DNA of 64,000 bases, taken from Streptomyces guryensis. Its GTDB lineage: Bacteria > Actinomycetota > Actinomycetes > Streptomycetales > Streptomycetaceae. The stretch covers positions 281,389 through 345,388 of the forward strand of contig NZ_JAJSBI010000009.1 of assembly GCF_021261325.1 (NCBI RefSeq), written 5' to 3'. Shown here piece after piece: positions 40,928-48,678 of this stretch (its first letter is position 1; each line of letters opens with the position of its first letter). The notes below the pieces were generated by a model that saw nothing but the letters and a program-made list of their open reading frames with translations, was not told where the DNA came from and made no database searches. The translations under genes were made by a program, and so were the position numbers.

Positions 40928-41701
40928 GTGACAGGCTCGGAAGCACCCCAGGCGTTCCGGCTTGCGTACGTCCCGGGGGTGACGCCCGCCAAGTGGGTGC
41001 GGATCTGGAACGAGCGCCTGCCCGGCATCCCGCTGAACCTCATCGCCGTACCGGCCGCCGACGCATCCGACGTGCTGCGCGCCGGTGACGCCGACGCCGG
41101 ACTCGTACGGCTGCCGGTCGACCGTTCGTTCTTCAGCGCGATCCCCCTCTACACCGAGACGACGGTCGTCGTCGTCCCCAAGGACCACGTGATCACGGCG
41201 GCGGACGAGGTGACCGTCGAGGACCTCGCGGAGGAGGTCCTCTTCCATCCCCTCGACGACGTGTTCGAGTGGGACCGGCCGCCGGGCGAGCCCGCCTTCG
41301 AGCGGCCCGCCACCACTGAGGACGCCGTGGAACTCGTCGCGGCGGGCGTCGGCCTGCTGGTCGTCCCCCAGTCACTGGCCCGTCTGTATCACCGCAAGGA
41401 CCTCACGTACCGGCCGCTGGTGGACGCTCCCGAGTCGGGCGTCGCCCTTGCCTGGCCCGAGGAGGCGACCACGGACCTGGTCGAGGACTTCATCGGAATC
41501 GTCCGCGGCCGTACGGTCAACAGCTCCCGCGGCCGCAAGGCGACGGCGCCGGAGGCGAAGGGCGCGACGGGCGACGCGGCCGGCGCCCGGCGCAAGCCTG
41601 TGGCCGGAAAGACGACGGGGAAGTCGACGGGGCGGAACCCGCGGGCCGGTTCCGACGTCTCCCAGGGCGCCAAGCGAAGGAAGCCCCGCCGCCGGGCATA
41701 G
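40928..41701 (+). CDS. LysR-type substrate-binding domain protein lacking a DNA-binding domain
   Basis: A 257-aa protein whose residues 8-190 look like the effector-binding domain of LysR regulators: FRLAYVPGVTPAKWVRIWNE, DVLRAGDADAGLVRLPVD, IPLYTETTVVVVPKDHVI, VELVAAGVGLLVVPQSLAR. There is no N-terminal HTH; the GTG start is 8 residues before the domain and no upstream frame encodes one. The last 60 residues are Lys/Arg/Ala/Gly-rich (RKPVAGKTTGKSTGRNPRAG), so it may bind nucleic acid through a basic tail. It is divergent from the DUF5997 gene across 58 bp and followed by a good terminator. Confidence 0.8.
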   Translation: MTGSEAPQAFRLAYVPGVTPAKWVRIWNERLPGIPLNLIAVPAADASDVLRAGDADAGLVRLPVDRSFFSAIPLYTETTVVVVPKDHVITAADEVTVEDLAEEVLFHPLDDVFEWDRPPGEPAFERPATTEDAVELVAAGVGLLVVPQSLARLYHRKDLTYRPLVDAPESGVALAWPEEATTDLVEDFIGIVRGRTVNSSRGRKATAPEAKGATGDAAGARRKPVAGKTTGKSTGRNPRAGSDVSQGAKRRKPRRRA

Positions 41702-41708
41702 CCTCCCT

Positions 41709-41730
41709 CGGGGCGGCCTCGCCCCGTTTT
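41709..41730 (+). terminator. Rho-independent terminator with U-tract
   Basis: CGGGGCG, loop GCCT, CGCCCCG, then TTTT, starting 8 nt after the LysR-like gene stop. It is the most classical intrinsic terminator in the window. Confidence 0.85.
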
Positions 41731-41750
41731 CCGATCCATCCGGTGGGGCG

Positions 41751-42635
41751 ATGGACGGGAGGCGGGGGATTTTGCTTCGCAAGGGGGTGCGGCGCAGCGG
41801 TGGCGCGGCGGACCGGCTGCGTGCCCACGGGCTGTGGGGCGATCTCGGCGAGTGGCGCGGGTGCCCGCGTGGCCGCCTGTGGCGGGTGGCGGCGTTCGTC
41901 GGGCGCACGCTGCGGGGCGAGTGGCAGGGCATCGTCGTCGATCCGGTGCGGCAACTCGGGCGCCGTGGGCTGCCGGCGCTGTTCCTGGCGTTCCTGGCCG
42001 CCTTCGGCGTCATCTTCTTCCATGCGCTGGCGCAGCGGCCGGCCGGCGCCGTGGTGGTGCGGCTGCTCGGCGGCGTCAAGGGCGACCTCCCGCTGTGGCT
42101 GGCCCTGCTGCGCACGCCCGTGTCGCTGTACGTCCCTGCCCTGGATCTGCCCGTGTGGGCGGGGATCACCTCGTTGTTCCTCGCGTTCGCGCTGGCCGAG
42201 CTCATCCTCGGCCGGGCCAGAACGCTTCTCATCTCGTACGCGACCACGCTCGCCGGCACTCTCATGGTGCGCGTGATGCTCGCGCTCGGTCCGGGCTGGG
42301 GCGGGCTGGGTCTGCCGCCCGGGGCCGGGCAGGTGCTGGACACCGGCCCGTCCGCCGCCGTCGTGGGCCTTTTCACCTATCTCGCCGTCGTCCGGCGCGC
42401 ACCCATCGTGTTCGCCCTCACCGGCGGGTCCATGGTGTGGGAGTCGATCGCCGTACCCAATCTGGCCGGCCGCGAGCATCTGATAGCGGTCGCCACCGCG
42501 ATCGTCCTGGCCCTGTTCCACGAACGTGACCGCCGGCGGCCGCCCACCCGGCCTCTCCTCCCGGTGGGCCGAGCGGAGTCGCAGGGCGGGACGGCCGGGC
42601 GCCCCCGCCCCGACGATCACGTCGCGGTCGGCTGA
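41751..42635 (+). CDS. Rhomboid-like membrane protein
   Basis: A 294-aa protein with about five to six hydrophobic segments: GLPALFLAFLAAFGVIFFHA, WAGITSLFLAFALAELILG, LISYATTLAGTLMVRVMLAL, and others. It resembles the actinobacterial rhomboid-like group, which keeps a DTGPSAAVVGLFTYLAVV segment resembling the GxS region of rhomboid proteases. I could not confirm a full Ser-His dyad by eye. The N- and C-termini are Arg-rich and cytoplasmic. The ATG has a GGTGGGG ribosome site. Isolated between a terminator and the convergent TerD gene. Confidence 0.65.
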   Translation: MDGRRGILLRKGVRRSGGAADRLRAHGLWGDLGEWRGCPRGRLWRVAAFVGRTLRGEWQGIVVDPVRQLGRRGLPALFLAFLAAFGVIFFHALAQRPAGAVVVRLLGGVKGDLPLWLALLRTPVSLYVPALDLPVWAGITSLFLAFALAELILGRARTLLISYATTLAGTLMVRVMLALGPGWGGLGLPPGAGQVLDTGPSAAVVGLFTYLAVVRRAPIVFALTGGSMVWESIAVPNLAGREHLIAVATAIVLALFHERDRRRPPTRPLLPVGRAESQGGTAGRPRPDDHVAVG

Positions 42636-42665
42636 GCGGGGCCGGCGGGCGCCGCCCGACGCCGG

Positions 42666-43199
42666 TCAGGGCTGTGGGAGGCCGCCCATCTCCGCCGCGA
42701 AGACCGTCGGGTCGCTGTCGAACCCCCGGAGCATCTGGTGGAACTCCCAGGCACCGGAGGAGTCCCGGGTAAACTCGGCGACCGTCGCCGCTGTGGCGTC
42801 GGCGACCTGGCCGAAGTCGTCCTTGAGCAGTTCCGTGTACCCGTCGACGACCAGCACCCCCGCGTTCGAGATGTCACCGAAGGGCTTGGGGCCGCCGTTC
42901 TGATGGATCGCCACACCCACCACCACCCGCGCGAAGGAGGGCGCCAGACGGTCGAGCTCCAGGACCATCACCTCGACGAAGCCGTAACCCTGGCCGGTCT
43001 CGCTGTGCCGGCTCATGTTGATGGTGCCGTCCGGTGAGCGGCTCTCGGTGTGCACCACGTACACCGGCCGTCCGTGCGGGGCGTCCGCCGAGTAGGTCGT
43101 CGCCATGATGTCCAGATGGTGTGGCGGCCGGTTCCAGGGGCTGGGATCCCACTTGAGCCGCACTTCGATCTTGCCCTGTACCCTGCCGTCGCCGCTCAC
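42666..43199 (-). CDS. TerD family protein
   Basis: A 177-aa TerD-like protein. Matching segments are IEVRLKWDPSPWNRPPHHLD, INMSRHSETGQGYGFVEVMV, LAPSFARVVVGVAIHQNGG, GDISNAGVLVVDGYTELL, DSSGAWEFHQMLRGF, which follow the beta-sandwich TerD fold with its calcium-binding acidic loops (the first loop appears weaker than in typical TerD). TerD proteins bind calcium and take part in stress/tellurite-linked systems. The usual partners (TerC, HAD, ATP-grasp) are absent here. GTG at 43199 is preferred since GAGGGGGCG precedes it. Confidence 0.85.
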   Translation of the reverse strand: MSGDGRVQGKIEVRLKWDPSPWNRPPHHLDIMATTYSADAPHGRPVYVVHTESRSPDGTINMSRHSETGQGYGFVEVMVLELDRLAPSFARVVVGVAIHQNGGPKPFGDISNAGVLVVDGYTELLKDDFGQVADATAATVAEFTRDSSGAWEFHQMLRGFDSDPTVFAAEMGGLPQP

Positions 43200-43360
43200 C
43201 GGACGCCGCCCCCTCGAATCAGGCCACCGAGGGACAGTCCCCCGCAAGGTCAAGTATGTTCCCGGTCCCGCTCATTCATCCGGCTGCGGCGGCGTGTGCG
43301 CACCGTGAGGGAGGTGATCCTGGCTTATCTTCGCCACGAAATCCGACATCCGGAGTAAAT

Positions 43361-44395
43361 ATGAATAAAGCGGATGAACTGGTTGGTGTGGTGGAAGAAG
43401 TGGCGCTCGTCGCGCCGACCGGTCATCAGGGGCGCCGCGTCACCGGACGGCCCCTGCCCGTCGTCATCGTCACCGCCGCCGGCTCGGTGGCGGTCCTCAC
43501 CCTCACCGGCGTCGGATGGCTGAACCAGCCCGCCGTCGCGGCCTGGCGCACGGTCTGTCTGGCCATCACCGTCCAGGCGCTGCCCTTCCTCCTCCTCGGC
43601 ACCGTCCTTTCGGGGGCCATCAACGCCTTCGTACCGGCCGAACTGTTCACCCGGATCCTGCCCCGCAGTCCCGCGCTCGCCGTCCCGGTGGCCGGCGTCG
43701 CGGGCGTCGTCCTGCCGGGCTGCGAATGCGCCTCGGTGCCGGTCGCGAACAGCCTGATCCGCCGCGGTGTCACCCCGGCCGCCGCCTTCGCCTTCCTCCT
43801 CTCCGCACCCGCGATCAACCCGATCGTGCTCACCGCCACGGCCGTCGCCTTCCCGGGCAGCCCCGCCATGGTCGCCGCCCGGCTGCTCGCCTCCCTCGTC
43901 ACCGCTGCCGCGATGGGCTGGCTGTGGCTCTGGCTGGGACGCGAGGAGTGGCTGCGGCCGGCCGTCCGCCATGCGGGGCACCGGCCCGGGCGCAGCCGCT
44001 GGACGGAGTTCCGCCTCGGCTTCCAGCACGACTTCCTGCACGCCGGCGGCTTCCTGGTGCTGGGCGCCATGGCCGCGGCCACCTTCAACGTGGCCGTGCC
44101 GCGCTCGGTCCTCGACACCTTCTCCGGCTCGCCCTGGCTGTCGGTGCTGTTCCTGGCCGCGCTCGCCGTCCTGCTCGCCGTTTGCTCGGAGGCCGACGCG
44201 TTCGTCGCCGCCTCGCTCACCGGCTTCTCGCCCACCGCGCGCCTGGTGTTCATGGTGGTCGGTCCGATGGTCGACCTGAAGCTGATCGCCCTTCAGGCGG
44301 GCACGTTCGGCCGGTCCTTCGCACTCCGCTTCTCCACCGCGACGACGGTGGTGGCCGTGACCGCCGGCGCCCTGATCGGAGGCGCACTGCTGTGA
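43361..44395 (+). CDS. Permease of the DUF318/YraQ family, probable metal efflux or transport
   Basis: A 344-aa membrane protein with about eight helices. The family hallmark PGCECASVPVANSLIRRG (two Cys in GCxCxxxP) is at about residues 130-147, followed by AFAFLLSAPAINPIVLTATA. A second related half includes LLAVCSEADAFVAASLTGF and FMVVGPMVDLKLIALQ. The GCxC and CSEADAF cysteines could carry metal through the membrane. The ATG (MNKADELVG) has GGAG 5 nt upstream. It overlaps the TIGR03943 gene by GTGA, the standard two-gene pairing of this family, which is often zinc-related. Confidence 0.85.
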   Translation: MNKADELVGVVEEVALVAPTGHQGRRVTGRPLPVVIVTAAGSVAVLTLTGVGWLNQPAVAAWRTVCLAITVQALPFLLLGTVLSGAINAFVPAELFTRILPRSPALAVPVAGVAGVVLPGCECASVPVANSLIRRGVTPAAAFAFLLSAPAINPIVLTATAVAFPGSPAMVAARLLASLVTAAAMGWLWLWLGREEWLRPAVRHAGHRPGRSRWTEFRLGFQHDFLHAGGFLVLGAMAAATFNVAVPRSVLDTFSGSPWLSVLFLAALAVLLAVCSEADAFVAASLTGFSPTARLVFMVVGPMVDLKLIALQAGTFGRSFALRFSTATTVVAVTAGALIGGALL

Positions 44396-45132
44396 AGCGC
44401 CACGCCCAAGTCCTCCTGCTGGTCCTGACCGGCCTGGGCCTGCTGCACGCCGCCCTGTTCAGCGACCTCTGTCTGCGCTACGTCAAGGAAGGTCTGCGCC
44501 CCCTGCTGATCGCCTCCGGTGTGCTGCTCCTGCTGCTGGGCGTGGCAGGAGCGGCACTGGACCGCGCGGCCCCCGAAGCCGGCCCCCACGCGCACGCGCA
44601 CGCACACGGCCACGACCACTCCGCCGCGCCCCGCATCGCCTGGCTGCTGTTCCTGCCCGCCCTCAGCCTGCTCCTCTACGCTCCGCCCGCCCTCGGCGCG
44701 TACACGGCCTCGCACGCGAACAGCAAGGCCGTGCCGAAGGAACAGCGGTTCGACCCGCTGCCCGCGACCGTCCCCCTGCCGATGACGCTCACCGACTTCA
44801 CCGCCCGGGTCCAGCAGGACCGGGAACAGGCTGTCAGAGGCCGCAGCATCCGCATGACCGGCTTCGTCACCCCCGCGGGGCGGGCCGGCGGCTGGTATCT
44901 GACCCGGATCATCTTCACCTGCTGCGCGGCGGACTCCCAGTCGGTCAAGGTCCGCATGTACGGCCCGCCCGCGCTGCCGGCCAACACCTGGGTGGCCGTC
45001 ACCGGAACCTGGCACCCCACAGGTGCGCTCGGCACGAAGTCCGCGACGGCGGCCCTCGACGTCCACCGCACCGAGCCCATCTCCCCGCCCGTCAACGCGT
45101 ACACGGACGACCTGCCGCTCACGCCCTCGTGA
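44392..45132 (+). CDS. TIGR03943 family putative permease subunit, His-rich
   Basis: A 246-aa protein. Two N-terminal helices (VLLLVLTGLGLLHAALF, LLIASGVLLLLLGVAG) are followed by a metal-binding loop HAHAHAHGHDH, a third helix (IAWLLFLPALSLLLYAPPAL), and an outside C-terminal domain with GRSIRMTGFVTP, IIFTCCAADSQSVKVRMYG and WVAVTGTWHP. The CCAAD motif is a family signature. The His cluster suggests zinc, or a similar divalent metal. It is translationally coupled to the GCxC permease and probably forms a complex with it. Confidence 0.88.
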   Translation: MKRHAQVLLLVLTGLGLLHAALFSDLCLRYVKEGLRPLLIASGVLLLLLGVAGAALDRAAPEAGPHAHAHAHGHDHSAAPRIAWLLFLPALSLLLYAPPALGAYTASHANSKAVPKEQRFDPLPATVPLPMTLTDFTARVQQDREQAVRGRSIRMTGFVTPAGRAGGWYLTRIIFTCCAADSQSVKVRMYGPPALPANTWVAVTGTWHPTGALGTKSATAALDVHRTEPISPPVNAYTDDLPLTPS

Positions 45133-45153
45133 CCAGAACGGAACGGGCCCGGC

Positions 45154-45837
45154 TCAGGAAGACCGTCGAACGGCGGATGCCGGTCCCTGGGCAGGGTCGA
45201 CGACGGCGGCAGCGATCCTGAACCGCTTGTCGAGCGCGCACCAGATCTCGTCCAACAGGTCTGTCCCGTTCCCGGCGTCGACCGTGAACTCGGTGAAGGG
45301 GGCGGCTACCGAGACCTGTTCGCCGTCGGAGTCGTAAGTGGTCAGCAGGACCGCTTCGCCCGGTCGCGGGTCCCGTACGGCGAGGGTCATCACGTTGCTG
45401 GTCAGGCGTGCGGCGCGGCTGGGGCGGGCGGCCCCGAAGACGGTGGTGCGTCCGCCGTCCCGGCTGATCAGTGCGGTGAGGCGGGAGGTGCGGATCGGAG
45501 GGTCGGGTTCGTACTCGAAGCCGCTGAGCGCCTCGGTGGGCGAGGCTCCCGCCCGGAGTCGCTCAGCGGCCCGGGACACGTGCTCACCGTTGCCCAGAAC
45601 CAGCCAGTCGTTCGTGGCCGTGGCGGCGGCGTAGTGACGCAGGGGATCGTGCTCCCCGGGGTTGAGCGGCCCGACCACCAGGTCACCGTCGATCAGCCGG
45701 AGCGCGCGGTCGCGGGAGGCCGGGCTGCGTCCGGTGAGGAAGTAGCCGCCCAGCACGGCTCCGGAGCGGGTGCGGGCGCACAGGACTCCGCGGCCCGGGT
45801 AGGGGTTGGCGGCCAACAGGCCATGAAGGGTGAGCAT
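45154..45837 (-). CDS. purO: IMP cyclohydrolase, archaeal PurO type
   Basis: A 227-aa protein of the stand-alone IMP cyclohydrolase family: NPYPGRGVLCARTRSGAVLG, GYFLTGRSPASRDRALR, YAAATATNDWLVLGNGEHV, EYEPDPPIRTSRLTALI. PurO closes the pyrimidine ring of FAICAR to give IMP, the last step of purine synthesis; most bacteria use the bifunctional PurH instead. It is downstream (58 bp) of a separate AICAR formyltransferase-type gene, so the pair would do the work of PurH. Whether the genome also has purH cannot be seen. Convergent with the TIGR03943 gene. Confidence 0.85.
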   Translation of the reverse strand: MLTLHGLLAANPYPGRGVLCARTRSGAVLGGYFLTGRSPASRDRALRLIDGDLVVGPLNPGEHDPLRHYAAATATNDWLVLGNGEHVSRAAERLRAGASPTEALSGFEYEPDPPIRTSRLTALISRDGGRTTVFGAARPSRAARLTSNVMTLAVRDPRPGEAVLLTTYDSDGEQVSVAAPFTEFTVDAGNGTDLLDEIWCALDKRFRIAAAVVDPAQGPASAVRRSS

Positions 45838-45894
45838 GCTGATGCGCTTTCTGGTCGGTCCGGGGGCGGCGGCCTGGGCCGGGAGGGGCGGGGC

Positions 45895-47049
45895 TCAGTG
45901 GTGGAACAGCCTGAGGCCGGTGCGGGCGAGGGCGATCCCGTGCTCGCGGCAGGCGTCTTCGACCTCCGCGGAGCGGATCGATCCGCCCGGCTCGGCGATG
46001 TGGTCCACGCCGTGCCGCTGTGCGTGGTCGACATTGTCGCGGAACGGCAGAGTCCCGTCGGAGACGAACGCGACCCTCTTCAGACGAGCCATCCACTCGG
46101 CGCGGCTGCCGGCCGTGAGCTCCTTCATCGGCTGCGACAGAGCAGCCGAGAGCCTGGTGTTCTCGTCCGCGGTGAGGTCGCCCTCGACGAAGCGGATCTG
46201 CCAGTTGATCCGGTCCTGGCGCCGGATCCCCGGCCTGAAGGCGAGCGCGCGCACCGCAGGATGACGCCGCAGCCACCATGTGTCGGCCTTCGCCCCGGCA
46301 AGGCGCGTGCAGTCGACGCGGGACTGCTGCCCGGCGCCGATGCCCAGCGTCGCCCCGTCGCGCAGGAAGCACACCGAGTTCGACTGCGTGTGGCGCAGCA
46401 CCACCAGCCCCAGCAGGAGATCCTGCACGGCTGTCGTGGGGAGCGAGCCGCACACGACGTTCTCCAACAGCTCTGCCGCACACGGCGCTTCGTCCCGCCG
46501 CTGACTCAGACGCAGGCCGAAGAGCTCGCGCGCCTCCCGCTCCGGCGGCACGAAGTCCGGGTCCGCCTCCAGGACGAGGAAACGGCCGTTCTTCTTCCTG
46601 CCGAGCCTGTCCACGGTGCCCGGCGCATAGCCCGGCGCGATGATGCCGTCGCTCACGACATGGGCCAGCAGTTCGGCGAGTTCCTCGTCGACCGGGTGCG
46701 AGACGGCGGCGAGGTCCCCGTACGACGACTTCGGGTCCGCGTCACGAGCACGCAGATACGCACTGGTCAGGGCGCCGACCTCGGCCCGGTCGACACCATG
46801 GAGCTCCGCCGTCACCTCGTCGACGGGCCCGGCCACGGCCGCACCCGCGGGTGAGACGTGCTTGAAGGAAGCGGCCGCCGGCCGGCCCAGGGACCGGCTC
46901 GCCTCCCGCACCAGCTGCCAGCCGTTGAGGGCGTCAAGCATGTTGATGTACGACGGGCTTCCGTGCACCACCCGGACCGGCCACCGGCCCGGCCGCACCG
47001 GGGTGGCATCCGCCGCCTGCCGCGGGTTCATTCCGTACCGCAGATCCAC
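45895..47049 (-). CDS. Stand-alone AICAR formyltransferase (PurH C-terminal-like)
   Basis: A 384-aa protein with the formyltransferase domains only. MNPRQAADATPV near the start corresponds to the KYGxNPxQ entry motif; INMLDALNGWQLVREA, SFKHVSPAGAAVAG (Lys-His catalytic pair), RARDADPKSSYGDLAAVS, VLRHTQSNSVCFLRDG and SDGTLPFRDNVDHAQRHG (followed by IAEPGGSIRS) are all AICARFT signatures. It transfers a formyl group from 10-formyl-THF to AICAR to give FAICAR. The GTG start has GGAGG 7 nt upstream. The IMP-cyclohydrolase half of PurH is missing and supplied by the neighbouring PurO-type gene. Confidence 0.88.
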   Translation of the reverse strand: MDLRYGMNPRQAADATPVRPGRWPVRVVHGSPSYINMLDALNGWQLVREASRSLGRPAAASFKHVSPAGAAVAGPVDEVTAELHGVDRAEVGALTSAYLRARDADPKSSYGDLAAVSHPVDEELAELLAHVVSDGIIAPGYAPGTVDRLGRKKNGRFLVLEADPDFVPPEREARELFGLRLSQRRDEAPCAAELLENVVCGSLPTTAVQDLLLGLVVLRHTQSNSVCFLRDGATLGIGAGQQSRVDCTRLAGAKADTWWLRRHPAVRALAFRPGIRRQDRINWQIRFVEGDLTADENTRLSAALSQPMKELTAGSRAEWMARLKRVAFVSDGTLPFRDNVDHAQRHGVDHIAEPGGSIRSAEVEDACREHGIALARTGLRLFHH

Positions 47050-47209
47050 GTCATGGCCTCCTCAGCGGAACATCACTGACGGAGGCGCCCAGGCGGTCGA
47101 CGCTCACGCTGAACCACGGCCGCTCCCCGGTGGTCGTCCACCCTCGCCAGTCGCGGCCGGATCAGACTGTACCCGCAAGGGCAGGGCAGGCGTCGAGGGG
47201 GCGGGCCGG

Positions 47210-48088
47210 TCAGAGCACCCGAGTGGCGTGCACGAACTCCCGGATGATCCGCGCCAGTTCCACCGGCCGGTCCAGGGGGAGCAGCGTGTAGCCGTCGTCC
47301 ACCTCGACCAGCCGACCCTGCGGCAGCAGCGCGGCGAGACGACGGCCGTGCTCGGGCGGCATCACCCGGTCCTCGCGCGCCCAGACCACCAGGGCCGGCC
47401 GGTCGAAGAGCGGCAGACGTTCGGCCGTGGCTTCGAGCAGGCGGCGGGTGGCCCGGTTCGCGGTGCGGAGGAGGCGTACGGCGTCACGGCGGATCGCGGG
47501 CTGCCGCAGCACCGGCCGCATCCAGCGCGCGGTGGCCGCGTCGCCCCGCTTGGTCAGCCAGCCGAACGCGATCGGCAGCCGGCGTACCGCCCGCACCCGC
47601 ATCTGCTGCATGAACAGCCCGAACATACGCGGCGAGAGCCGGCCGGTGAGTACCAGGGTCCGGCCCGTCAGCCCCGGCGGGAAGTTGTCGAACGCATCGC
47701 AGGACACCAGCACCGCCCGCCCCACCCGCTCCTCCCCGTCGGCCATCAGGAACTGCACGAGGACCCCGCCCGTGTCGTTTCCGACCAGGGTGACCTCCCG
47801 CAGATCCAGCCGCTCCAGGAGCTCCGCCACGAGCCGCGCCACCCCGGGCAGCGACAGATCCGCGTCCGCGCGCATCGGGTGGCGGTGCGCGCCCAGGGGC
47901 AGCGTCGGGGCGATGCACCGGTGGTCGGCGGCCAGGTCGGCCGACGGCCCCTCCCACAGTGAGGCATCCATCAGCAGGCCGTGCAGCAGTACGAGTACGG
48001 GACCGTCGCCGCCGCTGTCCTGGTACGCGATCGTGCCCGCGGACAGCTCGATCTCGTACGTGTCCGCAGTGCGGGCAGTGGTGTCCAT
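47210..48088 (-). CDS. Alpha/beta hydrolase
   Basis: A 292-aa alpha/beta hydrolase. HGLLMDASLWEG is the oxyanion-hole region, and the nucleophile elbow is VGNDTGGVLVQF, with Asp rather than Ser; a DxG elbow of this form is known in dehalogenase/epoxide-hydrolase-like branches. LVVWAREDRVMPPEHG carries the acid residue. At the place of the catalytic His the sequence reads VDDGYTLLPLDRP, with no His, so normal hydrolysis is doubtful. The ATG MDTTARTAD has GGGAGG upstream. Monocistronic; substrate unknown. Confidence 0.82.
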   Translation of the reverse strand: MDTTARTADTYEIELSAGTIAYQDSGGDGPVLVLLHGLLMDASLWEGPSADLAADHRCIAPTLPLGAHRHPMRADADLSLPGVARLVAELLERLDLREVTLVGNDTGGVLVQFLMADGEERVGRAVLVSCDAFDNFPPGLTGRTLVLTGRLSPRMFGLFMQQMRVRAVRRLPIAFGWLTKRGDAATARWMRPVLRQPAIRRDAVRLLRTANRATRRLLEATAERLPLFDRPALVVWAREDRVMPPEHGRRLAALLPQGRLVEVDDGYTLLPLDRPVELARIIREFVHATRVL

Positions 48089-48208
48089 GAAGGCCTCCCG
48101 TGTGTCTGCGCCATGTGTCCGCACTCAAGAGGGCCGAGCGGCCCGGAGTGTGACATCCGACCGGCCGGACCGTCATCCCGCCCCGCCCGCGGTGGCAGAA
48201 TCGGCGGC

Positions 48209-48666
48209 GTGGACCGGGGGATCCGCGAGCGCGAGCCCGAGCCGGCACAGCCGGCCACGGCCGCACCGGAGGCGGCGGACGGGGCCGGTTCGGTGGTGCT
48301 CGTCTTCGGCGAGGCCGGAATCGGCAAGTCGAGCCTGGTGAGGGCCCTGCCGGACCGCCTGCCCAGGCACGCCCGCGTGCTCGTCGGACAGTGCGACGAC
48401 CTCGCCACCCGGCGACCGCTGGGCCCGTTCCGCGACCTCGTCGGCAGCGTCGGCGCCGAACTCATCAAACGCTGGGCGATCGACTGCTCCGACGCACTGC
48501 ACCCCTACTCGGCGGGCGGCGCCTACGTGAACATGATGACGGACGAGGGCCAGGAGCGCGCGTCCGCGCCGGCTGCAGCGGCAACTACGAACGGCTGGCC
48601 CGCATCAAGGCCGACCGCGACCCGGACAACGTGTTCCGCCTCAACCAGAACATCCGGCCCGGCTGA
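48209..48666 (+). pseudogene. Fusion of two gene remnants: LAL-type LuxR regulator N-terminus and BBE-domain oxidoreductase C-terminus
   Basis: From GTG at 48209 (a possible leaderless start with CAGAAT upstream) the frame encodes the start of a large ATP-binding LuxR regulator: VVLVFGEAGIGKSSLVRALP (Walker A), VGQCDDLATRRPLGPFRDLVG. Near 48462 it passes without a stop into the end of a flavin-linked berberine-bridge-like oxidoreductase: SDALHPYSAGGAYVNMM, then after a frameshift near 48568 NYERLARIKADRDPDNVFRL and NQNIRPG. Both parents are truncated, by about 90 percent each. A deletion or recombination joined them. Confidence 0.8.
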
Positions 48667-48678
48667 GACCGCATGTGA

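Noticed and set aside
43200..43360. Zur-type operator before the metal permease genes
   Set aside because: No AT-rich TGAAAATCATTTTCA-like dyad found; region is GC-rich without clear symmetry.
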